From: Desulfitibacter alkalitolerans DSM 16504
GTDB lineage: Bacteria > Bacillota > DSM-16504 > Desulfitibacterales > Desulfitibacteraceae
Assembly: GCF_000620305.1 (NCBI RefSeq)
Contig: NZ_KK211101.1
Span: 320,890 to 384,889 of the forward strand
Direction: 5' to 3'
Length of the DNA stretch: 64,000 nucleotides
Of this stretch, positions 25,426 through 33,292 are shown in pieces (position 1 is the stretch's first letter; each line of letters starts with the position of its first letter). The notes beneath the pieces were generated by a model. The model did no database searches, had not been told where the DNA came from, and saw nothing but the letters and a program-made list of their open reading frames with translations. The position numbers were made by a program, and so were the translations under genes.

Positions 25426-26998
25426 GCTTTCCAATGAGGATGCGGACATTTCAAAAAATGATGCAAAAATTGAAAGCAACAGCGTTAGTAATCAGCGTGA
25501 TCTGTTGATGGATTTTATAAGTCGCCATCCTGATTTGGCAGATTCAAACATCTTGGAGTTTTGCGATGACGGCTACAGCGGTACGAATTTTGAACGTCCG
25601 GCAGTACAGCAGTTGTTAACCAAAGTAAGGCAAGGAGAAATTAACTGTATTGTGGTAAAAGATTTTTCACGATTTGGCAGAAACTACTTGGAGTTAGGGG
25701 ATTATCTGGAGCAAGTATTTCCGTTTTTAGGAGTTCGATTTATATCTGTAAATGACGGATATGACAGTGCAAAAGATAATGGTATAACGGCAGGCCTTGA
25801 TATTGGGTTGAAGAACCTTATCTACGACCTTTACAGTAAAGACCTATCAAAGAAAGTAAAGACAGCTAAAACAGCTAAAATGAAAAAGGGCGAGTATATT
25901 GGTTCTTTCGCTCCATTTGGGTATCTCAAAGCGAAGGATAAGAAAAATGCAATTGTTGTTGATGAGGAAGCTGCAGTTGTTGTTAAGCGAATCTTTCAAT
26001 TGGCAGCCGAGGGGAACAATACAAGTGCGATCGCTAAAATACTCAATGCAGATGGAGTACCTTCACCTGCAAGGCACTACCAAAAAAATCATAATAACAA
26101 AAAGTGGAGAAAAGCCAAAGGAGATTTGGTTTGGCAAACTATGGCTGTCTTAAAAATCCTTAAAGATGAAACTTACACAGGAAAGACAATCAACCATAAG
26201 AGGGAAAAGCCTGACGTTAACAGTATGAGTACGGTGGCTGTTCCGAGGGAACAATGGATAGTGGTTCCAGATACGCATGAGGCTATAATAAGCGAAGAAT
26301 TGTATTTGGAAGCTCAGAAGGTGATTCGTAAGATATCCAAACGTAAAGAGTACAAGATTGATAATACAAGAGTTCTTTATGGTAAAGTAAAATGCGGTAT
26401 TTGTAAGAAGAACCTTCAACGCTCACATACAAAGGTGCCTTATTATATTTGTAAGAGCAACTATTTTGATGAAAACAGCCTTTGCTATCATGGAAGAACA
26501 GAGGAGCCAATGATTCTGGAAGTGCTATTGGAAGCAATACGGCAACAGGCTCAAATAGCCAACAAAGCAGAAAAGCTTGTACTTAAGGAAAAAGAAAAAT
26601 CAGAAAGTGAAGTGGCTGATTTATTACAATCTGCAAGGAAAGCTCAGCAACATCTTGAAAGGCTAAATGCTTTAAAAATTGAAGAGTATGAGAAATATTT
26701 GGATGGGAAGATCGGAAAAGATGACTATCTGAAGCAGAGAGAAATGTACAATCAAGAGATTGAACAAACATCCTCGCAGATTAGCAAACTGGAAGCCGAT
26801 TACGAACTTCAAAAACTAAAGAATAAGGAGTCGGAAAACCAATTTATCGAACACTTCAAAAGAAAACAGGAAATCAAAGAACTAAGCAGGGATTTAGTGA
26901 AAGAACTTGTTGATTCAATATACGTGTTCGGTGAAAATCAGATTGAGATTGTGTGGAACTTTGCTGATGATTATAAAAAAATATTGGAGATGTTATAA
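25391..26998 (+). CDS. Large serine recombinase 3
   Basis: The product has 535 residues. It overlaps the end of recombinase 2 by 35 bp in another frame, with GAGGTGAAG before the ATG, so translation is coupled. Catalytic Ser14 lies in YIRLSNED, and VVKDFSRFGRNY carries the conserved arginines. The zinc ribbon is reduced but present (CGICKKNLQRS; YYICKSNYFDENSLC). The coiled-coil-like C-terminus is present. All catalytic residues I could check are intact. It is the last full recombinase before a short, probably inactive, relative. Confidence 0.93.
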   Translation: MNKNVSVAMYIRLSNEDADISKNDAKIESNSVSNQRDLLMDFISRHPDLADSNILEFCDDGYSGTNFERPAVQQLLTKVRQGEINCIVVKDFSRFGRNYLELGDYLEQVFPFLGVRFISVNDGYDSAKDNGITAGLDIGLKNLIYDLYSKDLSKKVKTAKTAKMKKGEYIGSFAPFGYLKAKDKKNAIVVDEEAAVVVKRIFQLAAEGNNTSAIAKILNADGVPSPARHYQKNHNNKKWRKAKGDLVWQTMAVLKILKDETYTGKTINHKREKPDVNSMSTVAVPREQWIVVPDTHEAIISEELYLEAQKVIRKISKRKEYKIDNTRVLYGKVKCGICKKNLQRSHTKVPYYICKSNYFDENSLCYHGRTEEPMILEVLLEAIRQQAQIANKAEKLVLKEKEKSESEVADLLQSARKAQQHLERLNALKIEEYEKYLDGKIGKDDYLKQREMYNQEIEQTSSQISKLEADYELQKLKNKESENQFIEHFKRKQEIKELSRDLVKELVDSIYVFGENQIEIVWNFADDYKKILEML

Positions 26999-27321
26999 TG
27001 AAGAAAGTATGGATCTACAGCAGGATTGCTAATGCTGAAAATTTAAATGATGTTTATCTGATTGGGCAAGAAAGATCGTTAAAGAAATTGGCCGAGCAAC
27101 ATTGTTTTAGCATAGTTGGATATTCAAAAGATATTGGCAGTGGGCTGAATCTCAATAGGAAAGGACTCAAGGAAATTGAGAATGCCATATCTGTAAATGC
27201 GATTGATACCGTTATTGTAAAAGATATGAGCAGGATTGGCAGAAATGTTTTTGATGTTCTTTCTCTTTTAAGAGAATGGAAGGAGCAAGGTATTGAATTG
27301 CTTACGGCAGATGAATTATAG
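26998..27321 (+). CDS. Short recombinase-like protein lacking catalytic Ser
   Basis: The product has 107 residues and starts on the last base of the preceding stop. It corresponds only to the catalytic domain of a serine recombinase (QERSLKKLAEQH, then IVKDMSRIGRNVFDVL). The usual Y-x-R-[VLI]-S motif reads YSRIA, so the nucleophilic serine is alanine at position 11. The recombinase and zinc-ribbon domains are absent, and the reading frame ends cleanly, so this does not look like random truncation. It may form mixed dimers and modulate the active recombinases. Catalysis is very unlikely. Confidence 0.75.
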   Translation: MKKVWIYSRIANAENLNDVYLIGQERSLKKLAEQHCFSIVGYSKDIGSGLNLNRKGLKEIENAISVNAIDTVIVKDMSRIGRNVFDVLSLLREWKEQGIELLTADEL

Positions 27322-27368
27322 AAATATCAATAAACCAAAGCAAAGGACGGATGATTCTTAATAATCTT

Positions 27369-27412
27369 AAACCGGGTGGTTTCGTTGAAGAAATCGCTCG
27401 GTTCTATTTTTT
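27369..27412 (+). terminator. Rho-independent terminator after recombinase operon
   Basis: A 14-bp stem with three G-T pairs (arms begin AACCG and end CGGTT) and a 6-base loop are followed by CTATTTTTTT. Confidence 0.78.
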
Positions 27413-27446
27413 TATGTGAAAAATTTAAAAATTTTTTAGTTTTTAC

Positions 27447-28549
27447 TTGACACAGGCTGATGAATGTCATCATGTTTCGGCCTTCAGATTTGAACAGATA
27501 TTGAAAAACGTAAATGCTAAATATGTTTATGGACTAAGTGCGACGCCAACTCGAAAAGACGGACATCACCCAATTGTATTTATGCAATGTGGTCCAATCC
27601 GCTATAAGGATGACGCGAAAAAGCAGGCTCAGAAAAGGCCTTTTGAGCATTATATCTTACCAAGATTTACTTCCATGAGAGTTCCATTGGATGAGAATGA
27701 AAAGGAAGTTACTATTCAGGAACTATATACTGAAATAGTAAATAATGAAACCAGGAATAACCTAATTGTCGACGATGTAGTTAAAAGTTATGATAACGGC
27801 AGAAACTGTATTATATTAACAGAAAGAACTTCCCATGTCCAGTTACTGGCAAAGAAACTTGGTCAAAGAATCCCTGAGGTAATACCTCTTACCGGCGGGA
27901 TGGGTACAAAGAAAACTAGAGAGATATTTGCAAAAATAGCTGATACACCACCAACTAAACAATAGGAAGGTTGCATAGACTATTTGAGAATAAGAACGAG
28001 GTCCAAATATATGATTATGTAGATATTCATGTGAGAATGCTTGAGAGAATGTATAGTAAAAGACTCAATGGGTATTCAGCAATTGGCTATAAAGCTAAAG
28101 GGGAAACAAATATTCCTGACTTAAGTAATATCATCAATATCATCTTTGACCAAAGGAATTTTTTGCCAGCTTACAAAGAAGATATTACTAACGCTGTCGA
28201 TGAAATTATAATCGCAAGTCCATATGTGTCAAAGAAGCATGTAGAAAATCTTAAATATTTACAATCTACTTTAAGCAGGAATGTTAATGTAACAGTTGTC
28301 ACCAGATCATTTCAAGAATTAAACGGAAAGAATAGAGCAGTAATAGAGAAGACAATAGGCTTTCTTAAAGCCGCAGGAATTAATGTAGTATGTGAACCAA
28401 ACCTTTTTCAAAAATTTGCTGTAATTGACAAAAGGATAGTATGGTATGGGAGCATTAATTTATTGTGTTTTGGTAAAACCGAAGAAAGCATTATGCGACT
28501 AGAAAGTCCATATATAGCAAGTGAATTGCTGGAGTGTACTAAGAAATAA
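27447..28549 (+). pseudogene. DEAD/DEAH helicase with phospholipase-D domain, broken
   Basis: The reading begins abruptly in the middle of a helicase: the DEAH-type box appears as DECHHV followed by LSATPTRKDGHHP. Everything before it, including Walker A, is missing. At about 27963 the frame stops, and the next base frame resumes at GRLHRLFENKNEVQIYDYVD, so about 40 residues of the helicase C-terminal motifs are deleted. A phospholipase-D-like domain follows (IIIASPYVSKKHV, then HQKFAVID-like and YGSINLL motifs). Such helicase-PLD proteins are usually defence or repair enzymes. The break coincides with the right edge of the recombinase element, which may have inserted into the gene. Confidence 0.8.
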
Positions 28550-28913
28550 TCGTTCAATAAAGAGTTATTACTAATATTACATCAAGTTGTTAAGGAGTGC
28601 GGATACCAATAAAAAAAGGGGAAACAAATAGAGGTAATTTCCCATAAGGACATACAAACTTTTTGCTTTATCTTAAGCTAACTGGGCTGATGATTTGTCA
28701 AAAGAAAGAAGATAGGTTATGAAATCGTTTGTATTATTTATTATGTAAAAATTTTGAAGGAAACGTGCTATAATGTAGTTGGGTAGAAGACAGATAATGG
28801 TATCAGTCATTGTAATAACGAAGGTGTAATGATATAATTTGGATTATAATGGAAAAGATATTAATGGAGAAGAACTGATTTCCTCATTATGGGATTAAGG
28901 GAAGGAAATTTCT
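28550..28913 (+). other. Non-coding gap
   Basis: I found no convincing gene. A tiny frame (18 codons from a TTG at 28840) lies just before the next gene behind AAGGTG. An AT-rich promoter-like region precedes it. Nothing else was recognised. Confidence 0.3.
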
Positions 28914-29429
28914 ATGAGCACAGCTGAATTAGAATTAAAAGATATAATTGAGAGAATAATCATTGCTGATACAGAACTTGAGGAAATATTACAGAAAAAT
29001 GAGAGAATAAAACTAACCATTGTAGGTTCTAGTGCTTTTATTATAAAGAAATACTTAAACAGGACAACAAGAGATATTGATGTATATATAACGGCAGATA
29101 AGCGAATAAAGGAAATATTAGATGATAATGCTATAAACGATAGATGCATGCCAATTATAAATATCCGTGAAGGGTTTGAAAATAGAGTAAATAAAATTAA
29201 CTTGAATTTAAATCATATAGAAGTATTTGTTTTAGGTGACTATGATCTATTGATATCGAAAATAGGCACGGGTCGTCCAAAAGATTTAGATGACATAGTG
29301 CAATCCGGTTTGGTTGAAAAAATAGATTTCAACAAACTAGAATCAATTATTAAAGAAGAGCTAGCTACTGCAGTTAATGAGCAAAGATTATGGTCCGATG
29401 TTAATTATCTAAAATCCATAAAAAAGTAG
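28914..29429 (+). CDS. Nucleotidyltransferase-fold protein (DUF6036-like)
   Basis: The product has 171 residues. The nucleotidyltransferase core is visible at residues 36-60: VGSSAFIIKKYLNRTTRDIDVYI, with Ser39-Ser40 replacing the usual Gly-Ser pair and Asp54/Asp56 as the metal ligands. A later Asp appears in DYDLLISKIGTGRPKDLDDI, a sequence often seen in AbiEii or DUF6036 proteins. GAAGGAAAT precedes the ATG. It is followed nine bases later by a second gene. A toxin-antitoxin or abortive-infection pair is plausible, but which member would be toxic is unknown. Confidence 0.75.
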   Translation: MSTAELELKDIIERIIIADTELEEILQKNERIKLTIVGSSAFIIKKYLNRTTRDIDVYITADKRIKEILDDNAINDRCMPIINIREGFENRVNKINLNLNHIEVFVLGDYDLLISKIGTGRPKDLDDIVQSGLVEKIDFNKLESIIKEELATAVNEQRLWSDVNYLKSIKK

Positions 29430-29438
29430 GTGAATAAA

Positions 29439-29900
29439 ATGAGCTTCTCAAAATATATGACTTCATATAAAAATAGATTAACGAATTTAAATTCATTAGA
29501 AGAAATAGTTAAAGAAGCTCCAAAAAACCATAGATTGCAGAAACTATTAGTAGGTTATATGTTAAAAGATAGAAGAATATTAAATAGAGTTCTAGAACTA
29601 TCAAAGCATGATCCCTATGCCAAAAAATTAGTAGGCCATGCTAAAATTGCTTTAATGGATTTAGTCAATAGTGAGTCTATTGAAAAAAGAAGATTAGCAA
29701 GTCAACTACTCAAAAATACAGGTTTGAGAATACAAAGTGTTCCAGAGGTAAATATAAAGTACTGGGAACGAGTTGGATATGCAAAAATATTTGAAACTTA
29801 TTTAGCAGAACTAAAGAAAAATAACATGAGTCATCAAATGAAAGTCAGGGTTGGCAAAAAACTTAAAGAAGTCAATTGGGATAAACTAATAACATCATAA
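29439..29900 (+). CDS. Unknown partner of nucleotidyltransferase
   Basis: The product has 153 residues from the ATG behind TAGGTG, which overlaps the preceding stop. It is basic and helical and has no membrane segment or metal motif. Very tight spacing and a shared terminator make it a two-gene unit with the nucleotidyltransferase. I do not recognise the family. Confidence 0.65.
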   Translation: MSFSKYMTSYKNRLTNLNSLEEIVKEAPKNHRLQKLLVGYMLKDRRILNRVLELSKHDPYAKKLVGHAKIALMDLVNSESIEKRRLASQLLKNTGLRIQSVPEVNIKYWERVGYAKIFETYLAELKKNNMSHQMKVRVGKKLKEVNWDKLITS

Positions 29901-29903
29901 AAA

Positions 29904-29942
29904 AATTCCAAGGGTCTTTGTATTCGCAAAGCCCTTGGAATT
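29904..29942 (+). terminator. Rho-independent terminator
   Basis: A 16-bp stem with one bulged T (AATTCCAAGGG outer arm) and a 6-base loop stand directly after the nucleotidyltransferase pair. The tail is only moderately T-rich. Confidence 0.75.
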
Positions 29943-30014
29943 GAGCTATTTCTACTTTTTTGCACAGTTGTCCAGGGAATGTAAAAGGATAAAGAACTAT
30001 GGATGGTGATTATA

Positions 30015-30854
30015 TTGTACGAAAAAGTAGCAGTAATAACCGGCGCTACTAGTGGAATTGGGCTAGAAACTGCAAAGGACCTTGCCCAAAAAGGGTATTG
30101 TGTAGTTATGGCCTGCCGGGATACTGAGAAAGCTGCAGGGTTGGCTGGAGAAATTATTAACAAAAGTGGCAACGAGTATGTTAGGGTTCTTCCGTTAGAC
30201 ATGGCCTCCATGCAGTCAATAAGGTCTTTTTCAGAATCATTTTCAGCTCAATATGATAAACTTCATGTTCTCATAAATAACGCTGGTGTTTTTTGTGATA
30301 AACTCCAAAAGACCGAGGACGGTTTTGAAATGACCATGGGGGTTAACTATTTGGGTACTTTTCTGCTGACTCGGCTTTTACTTCCTGTAATAATGGACAC
30401 AGCGGAAGCACGGATAATAAATATTGCATCAAAGGCTGCATTATATGGGAAATTGAAAATCGATGAGCAGGTCTTTTCTAATAAGATATATGGATTTAAG
30501 GCTTACTCAACATCTAAATTAGCGCAAATACTTTTTACCATTGATCTAGCAGAAGAGCTAAAAGATAGTGGAGTAACGGTCAATGCTGTATCCCCTGGAA
30601 GGGTTGCCACAAATATATGGAATGGCAGCAGCCTGCTGATGAAGATTGTGAAGCCAATCATGATGAGAAACAGCATTAGTGCTCAAGAAGGAGCAAGAAC
30701 AGGGGTATATCTGGCTGTATCACCTATGGTGGAAGGCATTACTGGAAAATTGTTTGATAAGGAAAAGATTATGGAGTATAACCAAAAGTGCCTTGATGAA
30801 GGGTTGCGTAAAGAACTGATGAAGGTTAGCTATGATGCGGTACAATTTCTGTAA
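30015..30854 (+). CDS. Short-chain dehydrogenase/reductase
   Basis: The product has about 279 residues from the TTG at 30015, with a GGTGAT site at the correct distance; an ATG at 30003 is possible. The Rossmann motif TGATSGIG, the NNAG motif, a serine in NIASKAALYG and the catalytic YSTSK are all present, as in classical SDR enzymes that use NAD(P)H. The protein resembles retinol-dehydrogenase-like or WW-domain-oxidoreductase-like SDRs in the region after YxxxK. The substrate is unknown. It starts an apparent unit with the small ORF and the DUF2294 gene downstream. Confidence 0.87.
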   Translation: MYEKVAVITGATSGIGLETAKDLAQKGYCVVMACRDTEKAAGLAGEIINKSGNEYVRVLPLDMASMQSIRSFSESFSAQYDKLHVLINNAGVFCDKLQKTEDGFEMTMGVNYLGTFLLTRLLLPVIMDTAEARIINIASKAALYGKLKIDEQVFSNKIYGFKAYSTSKLAQILFTIDLAEELKDSGVTVNAVSPGRVATNIWNGSSLLMKIVKPIMMRNSISAQEGARTGVYLAVSPMVEGITGKLFDKEKIMEYNQKCLDEGLRKELMKVSYDAVQFL

Positions 30855-30866
30855 CATACTGGCATT

Positions 30867-31052
30867 ATGAAAATATTAACAATTGGTTTTGGTCCAGGAA
30901 ATGAAAGCAAACCCCATATTGTTAATGAATGGCTCGAGAGGTTAAAAGGTGAAGAGAGAAAACTTCTTGACCGGTTATATTTTTTGCTATATCATATAAA
31001 TTACGCAAGTGGAAAGGAACTGTGGACATGGAAACCTCTAAAGGGCAAATAG
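30867..31052 (+). CDS. Small hypothetical protein (61 aa)
   Basis: The frame starts 13 bp after the SDR stop at an ATG with no clear ribosome site. It overlaps the beginning of the DUF2294 gene by 25 bp. The product begins ILTIGFGPGNESKPHIVNEW and contains aromatic residues. Without homologues in view, I rate it as weakly supported. Confidence 0.35.
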   Translation: MKILTIGFGPGNESKPHIVNEWLERLKGEERKLLDRLYFLLYHINYASGKELWTWKPLKGK

Positions 31053-31384
31053 AAGATGAAATAACTAAAGCAATGATTCAATGGGAAAAGGATTATATGG
31101 GCAGGGGACCAACGGAGGCTAAAACTGATATTATTAGAAATATGGTGCTTGTCAGCTTGCGAGGAGTGATGTCTGCGTCTGAAGTTCACTTGGCCAGGGA
31201 AAAAGAAGGAATGGTTTTAATAAAGAAGCTGCGGCAGCAGCTTGTAGAACAGGGTCGTGCTGAATTAGAAAAAATTATTGAAAAGCACACTAAAGCTAAA
31301 GTTGTAAGTCTTCATACAGATATAAGCACAAAAACTGGAGAGCGTGTGTTTGTTTTTGTGACAGATAGGAGTATTTGCGTCTAG
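31028..31384 (+). CDS. DUF2294-family protein
   Basis: The product has 118 residues, mostly helical, with MGRGPTEAKTDIIRNMVLVSLRGVMS near residue 30 and a beta-rich end (RVFVFVTD). This matches the DUF2294 pattern as I recall it; the family's function is unknown, although it is often found near transporters. AAGGAAC precedes the ATG at 31028. Its stop codon TAG is also the first part of the attenuator-like leader that precedes sbtA. Confidence 0.7.
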   Translation: METSKGQIEDEITKAMIQWEKDYMGRGPTEAKTDIIRNMVLVSLRGVMSASEVHLAREKEGMVLIKKLRQQLVEQGRAELEKIIEKHTKAKVVSLHTDISTKTGERVFVFVTDRSICV

Positions 31385-31470
31385 TTGGAAGAAATTTTAA
31401 AGGGTAAACTAGTTATCAGTTAAAATATAGTCCGACGCCAAAGATTTTTGGTGTTGGGCTATTTATTTTT
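31382..31470 (+). promoter_or_regulatory. Attenuator-like leader, copy 1 (before sbtA)
   Basis: The leader contains GTTGGA (31384-31389), a small hairpin GGTA/TATC, and a 14-bp terminator stem (31429-31442 with 31447-31460) followed by ATTTATTTTT. GTTGGA can pair with TCCGAC (31431-31436), the left arm of the terminator, so the two structures exclude each other. The same design and sequence recur at 33103-33195. This is a candidate riboswitch or protein-controlled attenuator; no ligand is known. Confidence 0.6.
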
Positions 31471-31503
31471 GCATAAACTACCAAATGAGTCGAGGTGAAA
31501 CAG

Positions 31504-32502
31504 ATGAACAACATGCTTGATTTGGCAATTGCTAACTTAACTTCGCCAATTATTCTCTTTTTTGGATTAGGCATTGCAATAGGTTTTGCCAAGGCAAAGG
31601 TGGAGTTTCCAGCTGCCATTAGTGATTTTCTTTCTATTTATTTACTGACTGCCATTGGATTTAAAGGTGGAGCGGCCATTGCAGAATATGGAATGAATTC
31701 AATACTATTGAAGGTGGCAGGGGCAATGCTAGCAGGAGTAATAACACCTATTTTTGCCTTTTATATTTTAAAACATATAGGGAGGTTAAATACAGATAAT
31801 TCTGCTGCCATTGCAGGTCATTATGGTTCAATTAGTGTTGTGACCTTTATGGCTGGTACAATATTTCTAAATAATCTAGGGATTACTTATGAGGGGTATA
31901 TAAATGGTTTTCCAGCACTTATGGAGGTTCCAGGAATTGCAGTAGCATTATTCTTGGCTTCTTATGCAAAAGAAAAAAAGGGTACGGAAATTAATGAAGA
32001 ATTCAGCACAGGGCAGGTAATTAAACAGGTTATTTTAAGCAAGAGTGTTGTTTTGCTACTGGGTGCCATGGCGGTGGGGTATTTCTCGGGACCCATGGGA
32101 ACGGAAATGATGGAAGTATTTTACAAGGATATTTTTTATGGAATGCTTGGCCTATTTATGCTTGAATTGGGAATAATAGCTGCTAGCAAGCTGGGTGAAT
32201 TTAGAAGATCAGGATTATTTTTGATTATTTTTGGTGTTTTAATGCCAATTATCAATGGGTTAGTTGGGGCTTTTATAGCAATTGCTGTGGGACTTAGCTT
32301 GGGTGGAGCAACATTATTCACAATACTTGCTGCCAGCAGCTCATACATCGTAGCTCCTGCTGCCATGCGTATTTCGCTGCCCAGAGCAAACCCTGCTTTA
32401 TACTTGGGTGTATCCATAGGCGTAACCTTGCCTTTTAACTTAATAGCTGGTATACCAATTTATTACTTTCTGGTTAGCTATTTAATTAAATTGTCTAGTT
32501 AA
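31504..32502 (+). CDS. sbtA: Sodium-dependent bicarbonate permease SbtA
   Basis: The product has 332 residues from the ATG behind GAGGTGAAACAG. It has about ten hydrophobic segments in two halves, with conserved stretches FFGLGIAIGFAKAKVEFP, AIGFKGGAAIAE, GHYGSISVVTF, and late ASSSYIVAPAAMR. These fit the SbtA/DUF897 family of Na+/HCO3- symporters best known in cyanobacteria. It is followed by a PII-like protein, the usual regulator. Import of bicarbonate could feed CO2-fixing or carboxylating enzymes. An attenuator-like leader precedes it. Confidence 0.88.
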   Translation: MNNMLDLAIANLTSPIILFFGLGIAIGFAKAKVEFPAAISDFLSIYLLTAIGFKGGAAIAEYGMNSILLKVAGAMLAGVITPIFAFYILKHIGRLNTDNSAAIAGHYGSISVVTFMAGTIFLNNLGITYEGYINGFPALMEVPGIAVALFLASYAKEKKGTEINEEFSTGQVIKQVILSKSVVLLLGAMAVGYFSGPMGTEMMEVFYKDIFYGMLGLFMLELGIIAASKLGEFRRSGLFLIIFGVLMPIINGLVGAFIAIAVGLSLGGATLFTILAASSSYIVAPAAMRISLPRANPALYLGVSIGVTLPFNLIAGIPIYYFLVSYLIKLSS

Positions 32503-32590
32503 AAATATTAGTTAAGATATAATTAAAGGAAGGAAATGGCTGTAGCTGCAACGAAATTGAAATGAAATAATATGAGCAGGTGGTGTATAT

Positions 32591-32908
32591 ATGAAACTGT
32601 TTCCAAAAAAGAGAATCAGTATTATTGTAGAGAGCACATATAAAGAAAATATCATCAAACTGCTTGAAAAATCAGGGGCAAGTGGGTTTACCCTTTATAA
32701 AGGGATTTATGGCAAAGGTAGAAATGGAATAAAAGGTGACTATGGAGGACTAGGGGATATTGGGATGAACATTGAAATTGTCACAATTACCAGTCCTGAA
32801 ACAGCTGAGAAAATACTTTTTGGGCTGCAAAAACGTATTGACCAAGGAATAATCATCATTGTTCATGTGATTGATGTTTATGTACTTAGGGATGATTATT
32901 TTAGTTAA
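32591..32908 (+). CDS. PII-like regulator (SbtB-type)
   Basis: The product has 105 residues with the ferredoxin-like PII pattern. The loop region GIYGKGRNGIKGDYGGLGDIG occupies the T-loop position, and the end reads IIIIVHVIDVYVLRD. SbtB proteins bind adenine nucleotides, including cAMP, and block SbtA. The sequence lies 89 bp after sbtA, on the same strand. Glycines and aspartates in the loop differ from GlnB-type proteins, and no uridylylated tyrosine motif is seen. Function is assigned from fold and neighbour. Confidence 0.78.
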   Translation: MKLFPKKRISIIVESTYKENIIKLLEKSGASGFTLYKGIYGKGRNGIKGDYGGLGDIGMNIEIVTITSPETAEKILFGLQKRIDQGIIIIVHVIDVYVLRDDYFS

Positions 32909-33102
32909 TTCTTATTAAAAGATACGTATTTTACTATGTTATCCCGGCTATTAATCTTGACATGAATTTGTTTTTTACTTTAAAATGGTATAATTCACAA
33001 AACAATCTAAATGGTACTTAGTAATGGGTTTGATTAATAAATTTACATAACTTTCTTGCTAATTTATTAATTGGAAATGTTTTTAGGTACCAAACAACTC
33101 CG

Positions 33103-33195
33103 CAGTTGGAAATATTTTAAAGGATAGAAATATCAGTTGAAACGTGTCCAACACCAATTGGTTAGAAGCCTATTTTGGTGTTGGATTTTTATTTT
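33103..33195 (+). promoter_or_regulatory. Attenuator-like leader, copy 2 (before cdhB-por operon)
   Basis: The block aligns with copy 1 over its whole length. GTTGGA (33105-33110) can pair perfectly with TCCAAC at the start of the terminator. The hairpin GATA-GAAA-TATC has a GNRA loop. The terminator arms TCCAACACCAA (33147-33157) and TTGGTGTTGGA (33175-33185) are perfect, and T-rich sequence follows. The G-to-A changes relative to copy 1 keep pairing, which supports a selected RNA structure. Confidence 0.65.
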
Positions 33196-33292
33196 ACTTG
33201 GGCTTTGTTGAGATGACTGTTGCAATTAACCAAAGCAGGTTAATTACAGCTATGTATATAACATCTAGCTAATATTCAAGGAGGGATTATTA

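Larger units (their letters stand above)
2597..27440. mobile_element. Integrated element with tandem serine recombinases (approximate limits)
   Basis: The right end is set by the recombinase operon and its terminator; just beyond it, a helicase gene begins in the middle of its coding sequence. The left end is uncertain and may be disturbed by the insertion sequence ending at 2395. Backbone genes are the ImmA/ImmR switch, sigma-like factor, helicase, DUF6870-like protein and four recombinase genes. Cargo spans 2597-15253. No relaxase, coupling protein or VirB4-like ATPase is present, so self-transfer is not expected. Attachment sites were not identified. Confidence 0.6.

Noticed and set aside
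29430-29438. GTG start for the nucleotidyltransferase partner
   Set aside because: The ATG at 29439 has the ribosome site at the right distance.
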